The notes under the pieces: model-generated
What the model was told of the DNA's origin: nothing
Databases searched by the model: none
What the model saw: the letters and a program-made list of their open reading frames with translations, nothing else
DNA from: Limnomonas spitsbergensis
Taxonomy: Eukaryota > Chlorophyta > Chlorophyceae > Chlamydomonadales
NCBI GenBank assembly: GCA_037349105.1
Contig: JAYJMM010000034.1
Coordinates: 3,348,001 to 3,412,000, forward strand
Direction of reading: 5' to 3'
Length of the DNA: 64,000 bases
Translations under genes and position numbers: made by a program
In this document: piece by piece, positions 23,997 through 35,929 of the stretch
Numbering within the stretch: the first letter of the stretch is position 1
Layout of the letters: each line of letters starts with the position of its first letter

Positions 23997-25325
23997 AAGT
24001 GGCGGCCCGATCAGCCGCTGTCTCGCTAACTGTGCGGTGTGTTGTTGCTTAACAGCTTGCTTACTTTACAGCAGCTGTACTTTGTACCGCAGTGTACCTT
24101 AATTACAGCCTGTTCAATCATTGGACCCTGCTGCATAACGAGACCGTGCAGGGTTCAGGGCGTACTGTAGTATTGCCGATTGTGTGCACATTATCCCTTC
24201 ATTTCTCTTTCTCTTCACAACGTTTCGACCACATCTCTTCCTGATAACAATATGCCTCCAATGGCTGTCGGTACCCTCGGTCTTACCCTCGAAGGGTCGT
24301 AGAAGGATGCATGGCGCGGCCTTTGTCCAGGGTCGCCGCCACGGCCACTGCCCGATAGGTCCAAGGACAGAAAAATATAGGGGTTCTAATATATAACTAA
24401 TGTCAATTCGAAGGCCTAAAATGTTCCGCAGACTGTGGAAGTTCCGGGGAGGGGGGGGGGGGGTCCTCGGAAAAAAGGCCGCACGTGGGTCTTCTAAAGG
24501 CCTGCGGAGCAGTTCCACAGACCCCGTTTCTGTACGACAGGGTCTGCGGAGGAGTTCCGCAATCAATCAGAAACAGGCTTTTAGTTAATTATGAGTATCA
24601 GAGACCTGTCTAAGGACTCCTTTTGTGAGTGCACCATATTGGCGCATTTACGGGTTTATGGCGTGCCAGAACCCCCAAGCAGCCAGGCGTGTAATTGAGA
24701 GGCAGGCACAACAGATTACAAAACATAAGAAAGTGCCTTAGAAAGCAAAGCCGGAGATTGACAAGCGGAGGAAGGTCCAAGATGTGGTGTGGTTGTACAC
24801 ATTTGAATGGCGAAGCAAGAACGCAACTCGATTGTCACCGATGAGAGAAGCAGTGCACGACAGATGCAGGGAGCCAGCAAGCAATGCACGACAGATGCTG
24901 TCAAGCAAGCAGAACGCGCCTCGGCAATAAGTGCAAACGGCATGGGCATTGATTTGGACATCGGAAACGCTCCAGATTCGCCCCAGCACTGTTGCATAGT
25001 TGTGCGCAGTTCAATAACGAAGTAAGAAGTGGGCAACAAGAGCAAAGCCGACTGAATAAAAACGCCCTCTAGGGACTCCACTCATGCATGTGACATCCTA
25101 TGCTGCAATCATGGGCCTCCTGACGACAAGGCAACCAAGCAGCGCACGGCACTGATTCATCAACAACCGACGGCCAATGAGGTATAGAACAGCGCACAGC
25201 AAGTGCTGCAAAACATGCACAACGCAAGTAAGCTCTGCATGGCACCATGGCATATGATGCTGCAACACGGCTACCTGCCTGGCAGCAATACAGCTAGCGA
25301 GGAGTACACGGCAGATCGTGGATGC
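23997..25325. other. Intergenic, no supported gene
   Basis: Contains a run of 13 G near 24451 and a pair of diverged direct repeats around 24500-24560 ('gcctgcggagcagttcc' / 'gtctgcggaggagttcc'). No frame has support for coding. Confidence 0.4.
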
Positions 25326-25327
25326 CA

Positions 25328-25865
25328 AGGTAGCACGATCCGGATACGCTTCTGCTCCGGTCCGCTCCGCTCCGCTTCAATACGGCGGGCTTGGAGTATC
25401 AGTACTTTTCAGTCAAAAAACATTTTTAGGCACATACTGGCATACACACTAGCAAATAGAGACATGAAGATGATTGCAGGCCAGCAGCCAGCCCCCATAC
25501 ATGCCCAGATACGGAGATGCCCCCCCACTGGCCCCAAAGTAACCATGCATCCATGCAGCATGCATGCATGCATATTAGTCACCATGCAAAATGCTGTGGC
25601 AAACAGATAATGATTGATGAAGTCTCCAACTCCTGAACTATCCAAACAGTAACAGCCACAGTTGGCAGTTACCATGCATGACCAATATCCCCAGAGATTT
25701 CTTTTTGCCCTTCAAATCTGCAACCTCGCCTGATACCGGTATGCCATGCCGAATTTCGCGAATTTGTCCCAGGGTTCTCCGGGTGAAGGCTAGGTTTTCT
25801 AAGCTCGTGAAGTGCTGATCCATCGAACGACTAGAATATGGCCAATATGTCGGATACCCATGGCT
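25328..25865 (+). mobile_element. TIR element T1, partial copy
   Basis: The sequence from AAGGTAGCACGATCCGGATA onward is collinear for about 540 bp with the element at 33244-34264, including the 'ggcgggct', 'ggccagcagcc' and 'tgcaacctcgcctgatacc' blocks. The matching right terminus is absent, because the similarity ends shortly before another element at 26043. It is non-coding and non-autonomous. Confidence 0.6.
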
Positions 25866-26042
25866 TGTATACACTGGTGTCCAAGAAATTCCCAGCGGGC
25901 GGTCCGAAACCTGACAGGTGACTATAGCACCACCGATTCTGTGTTTCCATGCAGGAAAATCACTCATAAACCATTTCGAGAATAGCGTTTGACAGTGTGA
26001 AAAACAATTGAGAAGTGCTATGACGACTTCTAGAACTCGGAC

Positions 26043-26726
26043 CAGGGGCGCGTTCACGTTGGACGATATGGGCGCGATATGGCTGGTAACCGACGACTTT
26101 TGTGTGAATATTTTCGGCCACACCTCGATATGGCCTCGATATCGAATCGATATGGACTCAATTTGACTTCCATTCGTCATATCCAAAAACTTGCCCTCGA
26201 CCCAAGTTTTTAGCTCAATATTGCCAGCGTGTCAGTCGTCACCAACATTTCAGCTCCCTTCGCTTCCTACGCTGCCTCTGTCGTCATGTCCAATTTAGAG
26301 ATTAACCTTTGGCAGGTCCACCATGTTTGGTGCCTCTTTCTCCGGCCCAGAGGCCACCTGGGAGGCCCAATCTGAAGCCTCGAAAACCCAAATCAGGGCC
26401 AAACCTGGACCGGCCATGCGCTGGCAGCTCAAGAGGCATGACAGGGTATTCATTAGGTCCTCAGGACCTGGCTTTGAAATTCTCGCCTCTGACCGACATT
26501 CGCAGACTGGCCTGACCCTCACCTGCTTGATTGAGGACGACCAGTGTCGAGGAATAGAGCAGCAGTGATCTGGCAGTGAGCTGGCTATCGCAAAGTTTCG
26601 CACAATGAACCACACTTCAATATGCGTTCGATATGAGCTCACTACGAGCGCATCCACACCTCAATATCGTCCACACCAAATCGTCCGCATATCGATATTG
26701 ACTTCTCAACGTGAACGCGCCCCAGG
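26043..26726. mobile_element. DNA transposon-like element with terminal inverted repeats (T2)
   Basis: The left end GGGGCGCGTTCACGTTG and the right end CAACGTGAACGCGCCCC are perfect 17-bp inverted repeats about 680 bp apart. Subterminal GATAT/ATATC motifs (for example 'cgatatcgaatcgatatgg' on the left and 'gcatatcgatattg' on the right) are clustered at both ends, as in many hAT, CACTA or Harbinger derivatives. No transposase is present, so it is a MITE-like non-autonomous element. I could not settle the target-site duplication, so the superfamily is left open. Confidence 0.7.
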
Positions 26727-26971
26727 CAGCAATATTTTCCTAGGTTCCAGATCCCGGTTTCAGCTACGACGCTCTTTTCTTTCTTCATTTCAAGCGATGG
26801 TGCGTGCTATTGCATGCGACCAAAATCATCTACGTCCTTGTCATCAGTTCTCTTTTGCCAACGTTCGCATACCGTATTGATGTTTATGACGAAAGCAACT
26901 CGCGATATCGCGAACATCTGATGGTTTAGAGGCCATATACAGCCTTAAATACGGTACGCTGGAAAGCCTAC

Positions 26972-27126
26972 CTGTCCTCAGGCTTTGGGGCTGGCAGCGG
27001 AGCTTGCTGCTGAACTGCATGGCTTTCCCCCAATTTCCAGCCCAGAAGCTTGGAGCTGGTTCTACAGGAGACTATTCCAATTGAGCTGCAGCGCTCAATG
27101 CACATGCGCATCGCACCCCTCGTAAG
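26972..27126 (-). CDS. Candidate exon, unknown protein
   Basis: A minus-strand open stretch reading CIERCSSIGIVSCRTSSKLL, then GWKLGESHAVQQQ, then PLPAPKPEDR runs into a good GTAGGC donor at about 26971. Composition and donor make a real exon plausible. No domain is recognisable and no partner exon was found nearby. Confidence 0.2.
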
Positions 27127-27420
27127 CATTGCACTGCAGCCATGAAACACAGCGCCCCGTCAGCGTGCTTAAGGGCACAACACCCTACTTGCAGGTACAG
27201 CCAGGCACATTGCCGCACCCATGTGGCATGTGATATATGCATTGAGCCTTACCTGCATGCACAGGACTTCACCCTAAAATGTGCAGCGCCCAACTTCCAT
27301 GCCTTCCAGTAGTGTCACACCAACAGCACAGATCCCGTTGGAAGAGAACATTTATGAAGGGACAGGCTTGGCCGCTCGGTGCCGCATGTCCGTGCATCGT
27401 TGCACACGCACTTGCAAAGC

Positions 27421-28598
27421 GCAGCACCTGCCCTTATTTACTATACCCTGCTGGTGGGCAGAGCGGTGCGCAGCACCTGCCCTTGATTACTATACCCTGC
27501 TGGTGGGCAGAGCGTTGCGCAGCACCTGCCCTTGTTTACTGTACCCTGCTGGTGGGCAGAGCGTTGCGCAGCACCTGCCCTTGTTTACTATACCCTGCTG
27601 GTGGGCAGAGCGTTGCGCAGCACCTGCCCTTATTTACTATACCCTGCTGGTGGGCAGAGCGTTGCGCAGCACCTGCCCTTATTTACTACACCCTGCTGGT
27701 GGGCAGAGCGGTGCGCAGCACCTGCCCTTGTTTACTATAACCTGTTGGTGGGCAGAGCGGTGCGCAGCACCTGCCCTTGATTACTATACCCTGCTGGTGG
27801 GCAGAGCGGTGCGCAGCACCTGCCCTTATTTACTGTACCCTGCTGGTGGGCAGAGCGGTGCGCAGCACCTGCCCTTGATTACTATACCCTGCTGGTGGGC
27901 AGAGCGTTGCGCAGCACCTGCCCTTAATTACTATACCCTGCTGGTGGGCAGAGCGGTACGCAGCACCTGCCCTTATTTACTATACCCTGCTGGTGGGCAG
28001 AGCGTTGCGCAGCACCTGCCCTTGTTTACTATACCCTGCTGGTGGGCAGAGCGTTGCGCAGCACCTGCCCTTGTTTACTATACCCTGCTGGTGGGCAGAG
28101 CGGTGCGCAGCACCTGCCCTTGATTACTATACCCTGCTGGTGGGCAGAGCGGTGCGCAGCACCTGCCCTTATTTACTATACCCTGCTGGTGGGCAGAGCG
28201 GTGCGCAGCACCTGCCCTTGTTTACTATACCCTGCTGGTGGGCTGAGCGCTGTGCAGCACCTTCCCTTGTTTACTATACCCTGCCGGTGGGCAGAGCGGT
28301 GCGCAGCACCTGCCCTTGATTACTATACCCTGCTGGTGGGCAGAGCGGTGCGCAGCACCTGCCCTTATTTACTATACCCTGCTGGTGGGCAGAGCGGTGC
28401 GTAGCACCTGCCCTTGTTTACTATACCCTGCTGGTGGGCAGAGCGGTGCGCAGCACCTGCCCTTGTTTACTATACCCTGCTGGTGGGCAGAGCGGTGCGC
28501 AGCACCTGCCCTTCTTTACTATACCCTGCTGGTGGGCAGAGCGGTGCGCAGCACCTGCCCTTGTTTACTCCTTGCTGGTGGGCAGAGCGTTGCGCAGT
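27421..28598. repeat. 49-bp minisatellite (about 24 units)
   Basis: The unit starts GCAGCACCTGCCCTTGATTA and ends CTGGTGGGCAGAGCGGTGC, with a period of 49 bp from 27421 to about 28598. As 49 is not a multiple of three, each reading frame cycles every 147 bp, so the long open frames over it are artefacts. Variants are mainly single transitions ('gcggtg'/'gcgttg', 'ttgattac'/'tttactat'). Confidence 0.92.
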
Positions 28599-28599
28599 T

Positions 28600-30612
28600 A
28601 AGGAGGGTCGTCAAGGGGTACCGGACAATAATGGGCAGGGGAGTTTTCCAGATGGCGACGCTGACGAAGGATGTTGATATGGCAGCGTATGGTATGCTTG
28701 GTGAGACGGCTGAGGACGGAGGAGATGTCGTGTTTTGAGACACCGAGCATGCTGAGGGTTTTATCGGCAGGACGAAAGAGGAAGCCGGCGGTGCCCAGAA
28801 GGATGATATGTGTATGGGAAGGAGGCGGGGAAGGATGAGGGGGGGGATGGGCACGGTCGGCGAAGGATCAGGTGGAAGGGCAGGATGGAGAACGGGTGCC
28901 ACGGAAACTGTCCAGCCATTATGTTTGAGGAGGAGGATAAGTTTTAAATGTTGTTCTGATTTACGGGCATGGCATCGTTCGAAAGAAAGTTCGGAGGTGT
29001 AACCGATTTCAACTACGTGTATACCGTAGTGCAGGTCCTCTGGAGGCGAGACATAGTTTGTGAGCTAGAGAGTTGACCAGCGCGGAAAAGACGAAGGAAT
29101 TCGGAATGTGGGAGACCTTGTACTATAAGCAAATCCGGTCTCAGTTTGTCACAGTAATCAAAGGTGTCAGAGAAAGTGGGGGTCGTCGGGGGGCACCAGC
29201 CAACGTGGGAGACGGGTGTCATAGACCCCGAAGGGAAGGGTAGCACGGGAAGTGGCATCCATGATAGTAAAAGAGGAGCCTAGGGAGCCATTAGCAATAG
29301 CAGTTTGGATGATGCAGACAGCTCGGTTGTGTCAAGCAATGTATGAGGCGGACATGGAGGAATGAGCACAACCGCCTAAAAGATGGCCAGGGGTATCATT
29401 GGGTTGGGAGCATATGGGACAGTGGGAGTGCCTACAGCTGTTTTGTAAGGGCGGTTCATATGCATGGCTGTAGATGCAGTCCACAGGGTATTGGTGCGCG
29501 ATTTGAGGATGTTGCGAATACCACTAAATAAAGGGCAGACCCATGTGCCATAAGACGGGAAGGTAGGAGGCGAGGGCAGAGGCAACTAGGACTTGCATGC
29601 GGACATAACGCAAGGGCAGAGGGGGAGAAGTAGGACCATCTGTTAGAAAGGGGCAGTTTCGGGACATGTGTTCCTTCAAAGAATGTGTAAGGTCTGATGC
29701 AAACCACGGTTCGGCCGTGTCGTGGGGGGGAGGGAGGCATGGCCATGCAGGTAGGTGTGCGAAGTGTTCGACATCTGAGGAGCATGTGAAGTCACACTCT
29801 TCGGGGGATTGGAGGGCGAGTGCAGCACCCTTATCCGCGAGTTCATTGCCAATGATGCCGATGTGAGATTTGACCATGTACAAGTGAAAATGGTGGCGGA
29901 GGCGTAGCCTGGTAAGGATGAGAGTACGAATGTCAAGGAAAAGGGGGGCGTGCTTACATTCAAGCAAAGTGTGCGGGTGGCGAAGGGCCTTTTGCGTATC
30001 ATAGAGAGAAATCAAGGAATCTGAGAAAATGGTAAGGTCACCGGTGTGGTGTATGGCGGCATGAGTGAGGGCAGCATGGATGCCAGCAAGCTCAGCCCGT
30101 GTAATAGTGTTGGTTTCAGCCCGGCCATCGGCCGGGTGGACTGTGTAGGTCGTGGTGTCTTGAGTACAATAGAAGGCCGCACCCGTGGCTGTGCCTTTGC
30201 CAGGTGTAGATAGGGCCGAACCATCGGTGTAATAAGCTGGTATATCGTGCCAACGGAGGGGGTAGGAGGGTGCGTAGGGTGGAGGGGTTGCCGGGCTTGG
30301 CTGGCCTGAGGGTGGAGGTGCAAGGATTGTGGTGGGCAGCGAAGGAGATTTGCCTGGCCAAAACCTGGAGGGAGTAAGTTGCGAGAAGGATGGGAGGAGC
30401 CCGGGGCCAAGGTGGGGGCAAGATATGGGAAAGTACGAGTTGTATCGCCAAGAGTGTTGGAGATGAGGAGGAGCGAGGAGAAGGTCAAATTTCGGCATGC
30501 CTGCGTTAGCAATATGGGCCGGTGTGAGATGGTCGGGGGGAAGAAAAGGTAAATGGGTGTGGTGGAGGTTGGTGTAAGAGATATGGCGATGGCCAGAGTT
30601 GAGAAGGGTCAT
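28600..30612 (-). mobile_element. Non-LTR retrotransposon NL2 3' half: RNase H and zinc knuckle, frameshifted
   Basis: The best frame, 30612 to 29524, holds a full RNase H domain. YYTDGSA (Asp about 130), a Glu in TRAELAGIHAAL (about 174), FSDSL (Asp about 198) and KSHIGIIGNELADK (His about 250, Asp about 260) keep the catalytic D-E-D-D set. RNase H removes the RNA strand during retrotransposition. After a frameshift near 29530, another frame gives HCPICSQPNDTPGHLLGGC, a CPxC...H...C zinc knuckle typical of the C-terminus of such polyproteins. Further frame changes follow down to the minisatellite at 28598. The reverse transcriptase and endonuclease parts are missing upstream. The element is a 5'-truncated dead copy, distinct from family NL1. 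Confidence 0.8.
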
Positions 30613-30900
30613 GTATTTGGCCTGTTTCCAATTGGGAACAACGATGAAGGTCTAAAAAGAACAGCCAACACCCTATTTCCACATTTGTGTGGATGCATTT
30701 TCGGAGCATATAAGCTTTCTGACTGTCCTGCGTCCCCTTAAACACAATGGCTGGACAGTTTCCTTAGAACCCGTCCTCCCTCCTGCCCCCCTACCTGATC
30801 TTCCGCCGATCGTGTGCATTCCACCCCCTGCTCCTTCCCTGCCACCTTCCTATACACGTCACCCATACGAGTGATATGGGTGCATACACATATTATACTT

Positions 30901-30956
30901 CTTGTGCGCCCACGCGGCCGAGCTTTGAGCGGGCCCAGAGGTGTAACGTTATTGAC
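30901..30956 (+). mobile_element. Retrotransposon NL1, 3' terminus only
   Basis: A plus-strand copy of the family's last bases: 'gcgcccacgcggccgagc' followed by 'gggcccagaggtgtaacgtt' and ATTGAC. It matches the ends at 36620-36680 (same strand) and the complement of 34938-35000, and shows severe 5' truncation. Confidence 0.6.
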
Positions 30957-31700
30957 ATACGGTATCATACTTCTGGGCACCTCAGGATTTCTCTTCCGCC
31001 CTGCTGATAAAATCCTCAAGTGTGCTCGGTGTCTCTAAACACGACATCTCATCAGTCCTCAGCCATCTCACGCGACATACCATTCGCTGCCATATTGACC
31101 TATTGCGTCTACGTCTTCTTCTGGAAAATTCCCATGCCAATAATTGCCATGTCCCCTTGACGACCCTCCTTAACCAAATTAATTACTGTTTCCCTGTGTA
31201 CGGCATTTCAAATGTCGTATACCACATGACACGCTCAGGCGTTTTCTTTCTTTGTGAGTTCACTCACTTTGCCATCCTCAAATCCACGCCCTAAACGGAG
31301 TTCCTTCCTTTCCTATCCTTTTCTCTCTTTCCCCTTCTTGTTCCGAATGCGAGGAGTAGGAGGAGGAGGCACACCGTTTATCGCCATGTCTTGTAGGGAA
31401 GGCAGGTCAGAGGGCACTAAGTCTGACGCATGGGGCCTCCAACTTTGCGCAAGTGGTGCTGTTACCTGCTGCGGCGGCGGGCTCGGGCACCAACCAACGT
31501 GGTTCTGCCGCGCTGCCCTCTGACCCCGCAGCTGAGGTGCCAGACTGAGCTATGGACTCGTCTGCTAGCTGTCCGCCTGCGTGGTTTGCCACTCTGGCAT
31601 GTGGAGGGCTGCGGCGCTCCTTAAAAAGCTCACTGGCAGCGCATCCTAGGGCCTCCTTGCTTGCCATGCTGAATTTTGACTGTGTGGCGGCTGCGCTTCA
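30957..31700. other. Intergenic, no supported gene
   Basis: A pyrimidine-rich region around 31300-31345 and short overlapping frames. Nothing is recognised. Confidence 0.4.
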
Positions 31701-31714
31701 ATTTGTGTCAAATC

Positions 31715-32930
31715 CTATGTGCAGCACTGCACTCGGATTTGTTTTTCCACCGGTTTTAGCAGGTCCAGTGGGGCTGTATTCAATTCTTCGCCTCGTCTGC
31801 AAGATGCTATGTAGGTATTTGATAGCTTGCACATGCATTTCTGTGCACATTTTTTCGCATGGTAGGTGGACAAGCCCAATTGCTGCATGCTCTGGAGGGT
31901 GTGCTGGACATAGACTGTGCCTGACGTCCCGATCAAGCAAGACGGGGACAAGCTTGATGTTCCTCCGCCTATTTCCACTTTGCATGAGTTATAGATGAGG
32001 AGGGCATGCTGGTTTTTGCAAGCTACGAGCTGGTTTTCTGGTAGGGTATCTCTACATTGTTTGAACTCAATGATATAGATGGTTATATCTGCTTTGTTAG
32101 TTTTGTGCTGGACAAGCATGATATCGGGTTGCAGCTTCTTTTTCTCCACGGGCTTCGTATTGAGCCCTAGCAACATGTCTTCCGGGACCCTATTGCACGA
32201 AATTACGTGTGCGCCTGCCTTTTCACATTTGTGTGCTGACCCAAGGTCAGCCATTACGAGGTCTCCCCCCATGTTGCCCTTCAAAATGGCCCTTAGCAAT
32301 ATCCGTCCCGTGTGGTGGTGCCGTTCAGTGTACATTTTCCCCATTTCTGGGTGTTGGCATCCCCCGGTGATATGGCCTGCACTGTCCGGATGTCCACGCA
32401 CACAGAGGGCACTTGTCTGTGTTGCTTTTGCTGTACCTGTATGCCAGCTTGTGATTCCATAGACACCCATGCCACCACTTCAGCGTGTTCTTCCGTTCAG
32501 ATAGAGTGATGGCAGGATGAGTCAGGAAGCTGTTGCTGATTGGAGTGATTGCACCATCAGCTTTGGCCTTTATATTTTGCCAGCCCTGGAAATACACGCC
32601 AGTCGTGTCAGACTGCCCCAGTCTGCGCCTCTCATACATGTGAGTGTGGAGTGCCCCCCTTAGGATTTCAAGGCTCTGGGGCATTGTATCAGTGGTGTCC
32701 TCGGTAGGCTCGCTGGGCCTGCTGAACAGCCAGTAACTGTTTTGGTACGAGGGTTCGGGGGAAACATTCACCGTCATGTCACACTTTCCTTCGAGCGTTG
32801 CTGCTTTCTTTGCGTCTGCGTCCACCGTTTGGTTGCCGATATCCCCATTATGTGCCTTCACTTTATAGAACTCAACTGGCACATTTTCACGTGTCAGTTG
32901 GCATAACCTCTTCGCGATGTCTTCCAGCAT
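31715..32930 (-). mobile_element. Non-LTR retrotransposon NL3 fragment: RNase H end, zinc knuckle, C-terminal domain
   Basis: The frame from 32930 begins inside an RNase H domain (EFYKVKAHNGDIGNQTVDADAKKA, with His and Asp of the last motif) and continues to a zinc knuckle (KCPLC). A frameshift between about 32325 and 32470 moves the reading to a second frame. That frame supplies the rest of the knuckle (PDSAGHITGGCQHPEMGKMY) and a basic C-terminal region ending near 31715. The layout RNase H - CCHC - C-terminal domain is that of L1/Tx1-like polyproteins in algae. The protein differs clearly from NL2, so a second lineage is present. It is truncated at the 5' end and inactive. Confidence 0.75.
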
Positions 32931-33175
32931 GTCCCTATGTTTGTGATAGAGCAGCCTATCCGGGAATCTGATAGCCGTTCGGACTTGGTATAACGCTGTG
33001 GCGCTATCGACATCTTCATTTAAGGAGGCGCCCCATTAGGGGGGGGGCGCCTGCTTAGACCCTTCAGACTGGAGCATGTAAGTGATGTAACCCAACTGCC
33101 CTCTCATGCAAGAGCTTCACTTACTCATACACGAGGGAAGGCAATAAAGTATTAAGTACTTCACTTGGACCACTG
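32931..33175. other. Spacer, no gene
   Basis: Carries a run of G near 33040. The frame upstream of 32930 might still be retroelement NL3, but I cannot show it. Confidence 0.35.
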
Positions 33176-33243
33176 CCCCCCTGTCCATTAATGCCCGCTT
33201 GCTACCCTCCCCTGTCGGAGCTAATGCCTGCCCTGCCTCAACC

Positions 33244-34264
33244 AAGGTAGCACAATCCGGATACCCTTCTGCTCCGGTCCGCTCCGCTACGCTTCGATAC
33301 GGCGGGCTGGGAGTATCAGTATTTTGCAGTCAAAAACTTGTTTTAGGCACATTCTGGCTTACATACTAGCATACAAAGACATGAAGATGGTTGCAGGCCA
33401 GCAGACAGCCCCCATGCATGCCCAGATGCCCCCCCTACTGACCCCAAAGTAACCATGCATGCATGCATATTAGTTAGGACTTGGACCATGCAAAATGCTG
33501 TGGCAAAACTGCCAATGATTGATGCAGTCAGTCCCCAACTCCTGAACTGTCCAAACAATAACAACCAACAACCCCAGTTTTTGGGAGCCATGCATAACTA
33601 ATATCCCCACAAATGTCCCATTTGCCCTTCAAATCTATCTGCAACCTCGCCTGATACCGTCGGTTTGCAGAAGTTGGCGACTTTGGCTCAGGGTTCCCCG
33701 GGTGAAGGCTGGGTTTTCTTAGCTCGTCAAGTGCTGAATTGCTGATAGATCTGACGATTCTAATATGGCTCGGATACCGTTTAGTAGGCGCAGACGTGTT
33801 TCGTTGTTTACGGAGTTCGTTGTTCCTTAAAACAGCCGATTGATTGATCGCAGACATCTTTCCCTGTCCCTGTGTTGCAATGGGCTTAAGGCTTCGTCAT
33901 ACCGGAGCCAGACAACTTTAGCTTGCATTGCTTGCAACGCCATCGCGTATTGGAAGACAACTTGTACGGGTCAGAGGGGTTAAGCGTTTTCCCGAGGTTA
34001 TTAACGATTCTGTCTGGAACGCCAGCGATGTCCTCAGTTCTATCGGACATGTTGTGTATACGTACTATCGCGTGGTTGCCGAGGCCGCCCCCAAAGGCGT
34101 CTAAGCAGCACGTGTGCAGGGGTTGCATGGCCTGTCATGTCGCCCGGAAGGGCTGCAAAAAAATTCCTGCATGGTGAGCCGGATCGGAGCATTATTGCCG
34201 TATCCGGAGCGGAGCAGCGATCTGCTCCGGATACGAAACAGGTTTTGCCGTATTTTGCTACCTT
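33244..34264 (+). mobile_element. TIR element T1, full-length copy
   Basis: Terminal inverted repeats AAGGTAGCA (33244-33252) and TGCTACCTT (34256-34264) bound 1021 bp, with looser inverted similarity continuing inward (ATCCGGATAC / GTATCCGGAG). On both sides lies the same locally repeated sequence ('ctgtccattaatgcccgctt' on the left, 'gtccatttatgcccacttgc' on the right), as if the element inserted into a tandem repeat. The left 540 bp match 25328-25865. There is no transposase, so it is a non-autonomous element. Confidence 0.65.
34199..34235. repeat. Long perfect hairpin inside T1
   Basis: CGTATCCGGAGC (34199-34210) and GCTCCGGATACG (34224-34235) pair over 12 bp around a 13-base loop. It lies just inside the right terminus of T1 and echoes the left-end sequence. 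Confidence 0.8.
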
Positions 34265-34500
34265 GCCCTCAACTAAGGTGATCTTGCCCTCTCCCGTCCA
34301 TTTATGCCCACTTGCTGCCCTCAAGGTGATCCTGCCCCCCCCCGTCCATAAATGCTCACTTGCTGCCCTCCCCTGTCGTAGCTGCTGCCTGCCCTCAAGG
34401 TGATCTTGCCCCCCCTGTCCATTAAAGCCCACTTGCTGCCCTCCCCTGTTCGAGCTGCTGCCCGCCCTCAAGTTGATCCTGGCCCCCCCGTCCAAACACA
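34265..34500. repeat. Degenerate tandem repeat, host of T1 insertion
   Basis: Three to four copies of a roughly 70-bp C-rich unit ('caaggtgatcttgcccccc', 'cccacttgctgccctcccctg', 'gagctgctgcc'). Related sequence sits left of T1 at 33170-33243. Confidence 0.7.
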
Positions 34501-34789
34501 CATGACAGCACTGTCATGTTCGTTTGGATTGGAGTTGAGGAGCGCTCTTGGGGTCAGCATGGTCTAGCGTCATGTGGCATGGTTCGGGAGGGGGGACACA
34601 GGATTATGTCAGGGTTTGCCTGGGTTCTGCAAAGTGAGGGTGGAGCCTGGATTTTTCAGGGTATCTCTCATCGGGCGCCGTGTTGTGCATGGCATGGCCT
34701 GCCCCTTTCAAGACATGGCCTGCTCCATGCCTAGCACACCCGGCCTCACACCTTGTAAGGTGGATCATGATCTCTACTCTCCCCCTGTC

Positions 34790-34935
34790 TGTCTAGATCG
34801 TCAGGTTCCATGTTCCTGCCTCCCTTACATAGGAGGGTGGCATGGCTGCACCTAGGTCATGGTTGTGCATGATAGCTGGAGTTAAGCTTGGTAATTCTCT
34901 ACCATGCTCACGCAGCTGAGCATTCCGCACAGCCC
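34790..34935 (+). repeat. Dispersed repeat R3, copy 2
   Basis: Shares 'ggttccatgttcctgcc', 'cataggagg', 'tggcatggctgcacc' and 'tgcatgatagctgg' with 47110-47200, and its end with 590-700. It lies directly beside the 3' terminus of the retroelement copy at 34938. Confidence 0.65.
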
Positions 34936-34937
34936 AA

Positions 34938-35770
34938 CCGGTCAATGACGTTATACCTCTGGGCCATGCACAAGAAAGCTCGGCCGCATGGGCGCCCAGC
35001 TGTTCAGAAGGTAGAAAAGACGAAACTAAAAGGAAGAGAGAAGAAAAGAAAGGAACAAAAAGAGAGGTCAGGAAGGCAAACAATTCGGACACCTGAGCTC
35101 CTCTAGTAACTAGCCCTCCACAATGTCAACAACAGCGTCCACAAAAGCAAGGACATCCCACCCCTGCTTGGCCTGGTACAGCTGGTGGAAGTCCGTTGCA
35201 CCGTTCGGGGTACCTGCACACCCCTGCTCCCGTAACTGCTCCTTGACACTAGGGCATTGAAGGCAAGCATATAATGCATCCTCAACATGCTTGCCATCAA
35301 CCCTTGACCAACATCGTTGGCAGCAACGTACCTCTCGCTGCTGACCGTTGCGCCGTCCTCTCGTGTCAGCCGTGCTGATCGCACCAAGCCGCAGTCGCAA
35401 ATTTGTGCGAACACAAGCACACTCCCTGGTGCTGGTGCAACTTCTGGCTTGTGTCAGCACGGCGGCCGCCATGGTCTGGAACCAGGCCCGGTAGGTCGCC
35501 GCAGACCTGTGCTCAGTGGTAGGGTCCCTAGGGTCCCCCCCGCCGCTTACGTCCAGGTGCGCCTTCTCGTAGGCTGCGTCAACGAGAGCCAACACCTCTG
35601 TGACGGGTAGGCGCTGTAGTTCAGCTGCTGCCTCTCGCAGTGTGGGGGCGGCTGCCCCCCGCTCTAGCTCAACCAGTTCACCCAGCAGATCAGAGCACCA
35701 AGTGCATCCTCCAGTGCCCTGGCTGACTACCAGCTGCATATATGCTGCCAAGGTCTCAGCCATTAGAGGG
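34938..35770 (-). mobile_element. Non-LTR retrotransposon NL1, best C-terminal copy
   Basis: The minus-strand frame 35763-35110 (217 codons) is intact: CTWCSDLLGELVELERG, EVLALVDAAYEKAHLD, TNLRLRLGAISTA, then CCQRCWSRVDGKHVEDALYA, LQCPSVKEQL and a tail ending FVDAVVDIVEG. The Cys-x-x-Cys...His...Cys pattern (about residues 145-175) is a zinc knuckle like that at the C-terminus of L1-type polyproteins. The stop is followed by an A/G-rich 3' untranslated region and the family terminus GTATAACGTCATTGAC (complement of 34938-34955). The reverse transcriptase is truncated off upstream. The start codon of this frame is accidental. Confidence 0.75.
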
Positions 35771-35929
35771 CTGTCTTGCTGTGAGAGGAAACGTTAGAAG
35801 TATTGATGACTGTGAAATCGCTGTAAGAAAGATAACGTAAAGGGGCCCAAACTGGGATCCTCTAAGAAGGCACACACACTTGTTCAAGTTCACTCATACT
35901 TTCCAACCGAAAAGCAGTTGGCGCGGTCA

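Noticed and set aside
27279..28738. Repeat proteins with 'CCWWAERCAAPAL' type units
   Set aside because: The 49-bp period cycles through three frames and gives open frames by chance.
29524..30612. Host ribonuclease H gene
   Set aside because: The RNase H domain is followed by a CCHC knuckle in another frame and lacks a proper gene start, so it is a retrotransposon remnant.
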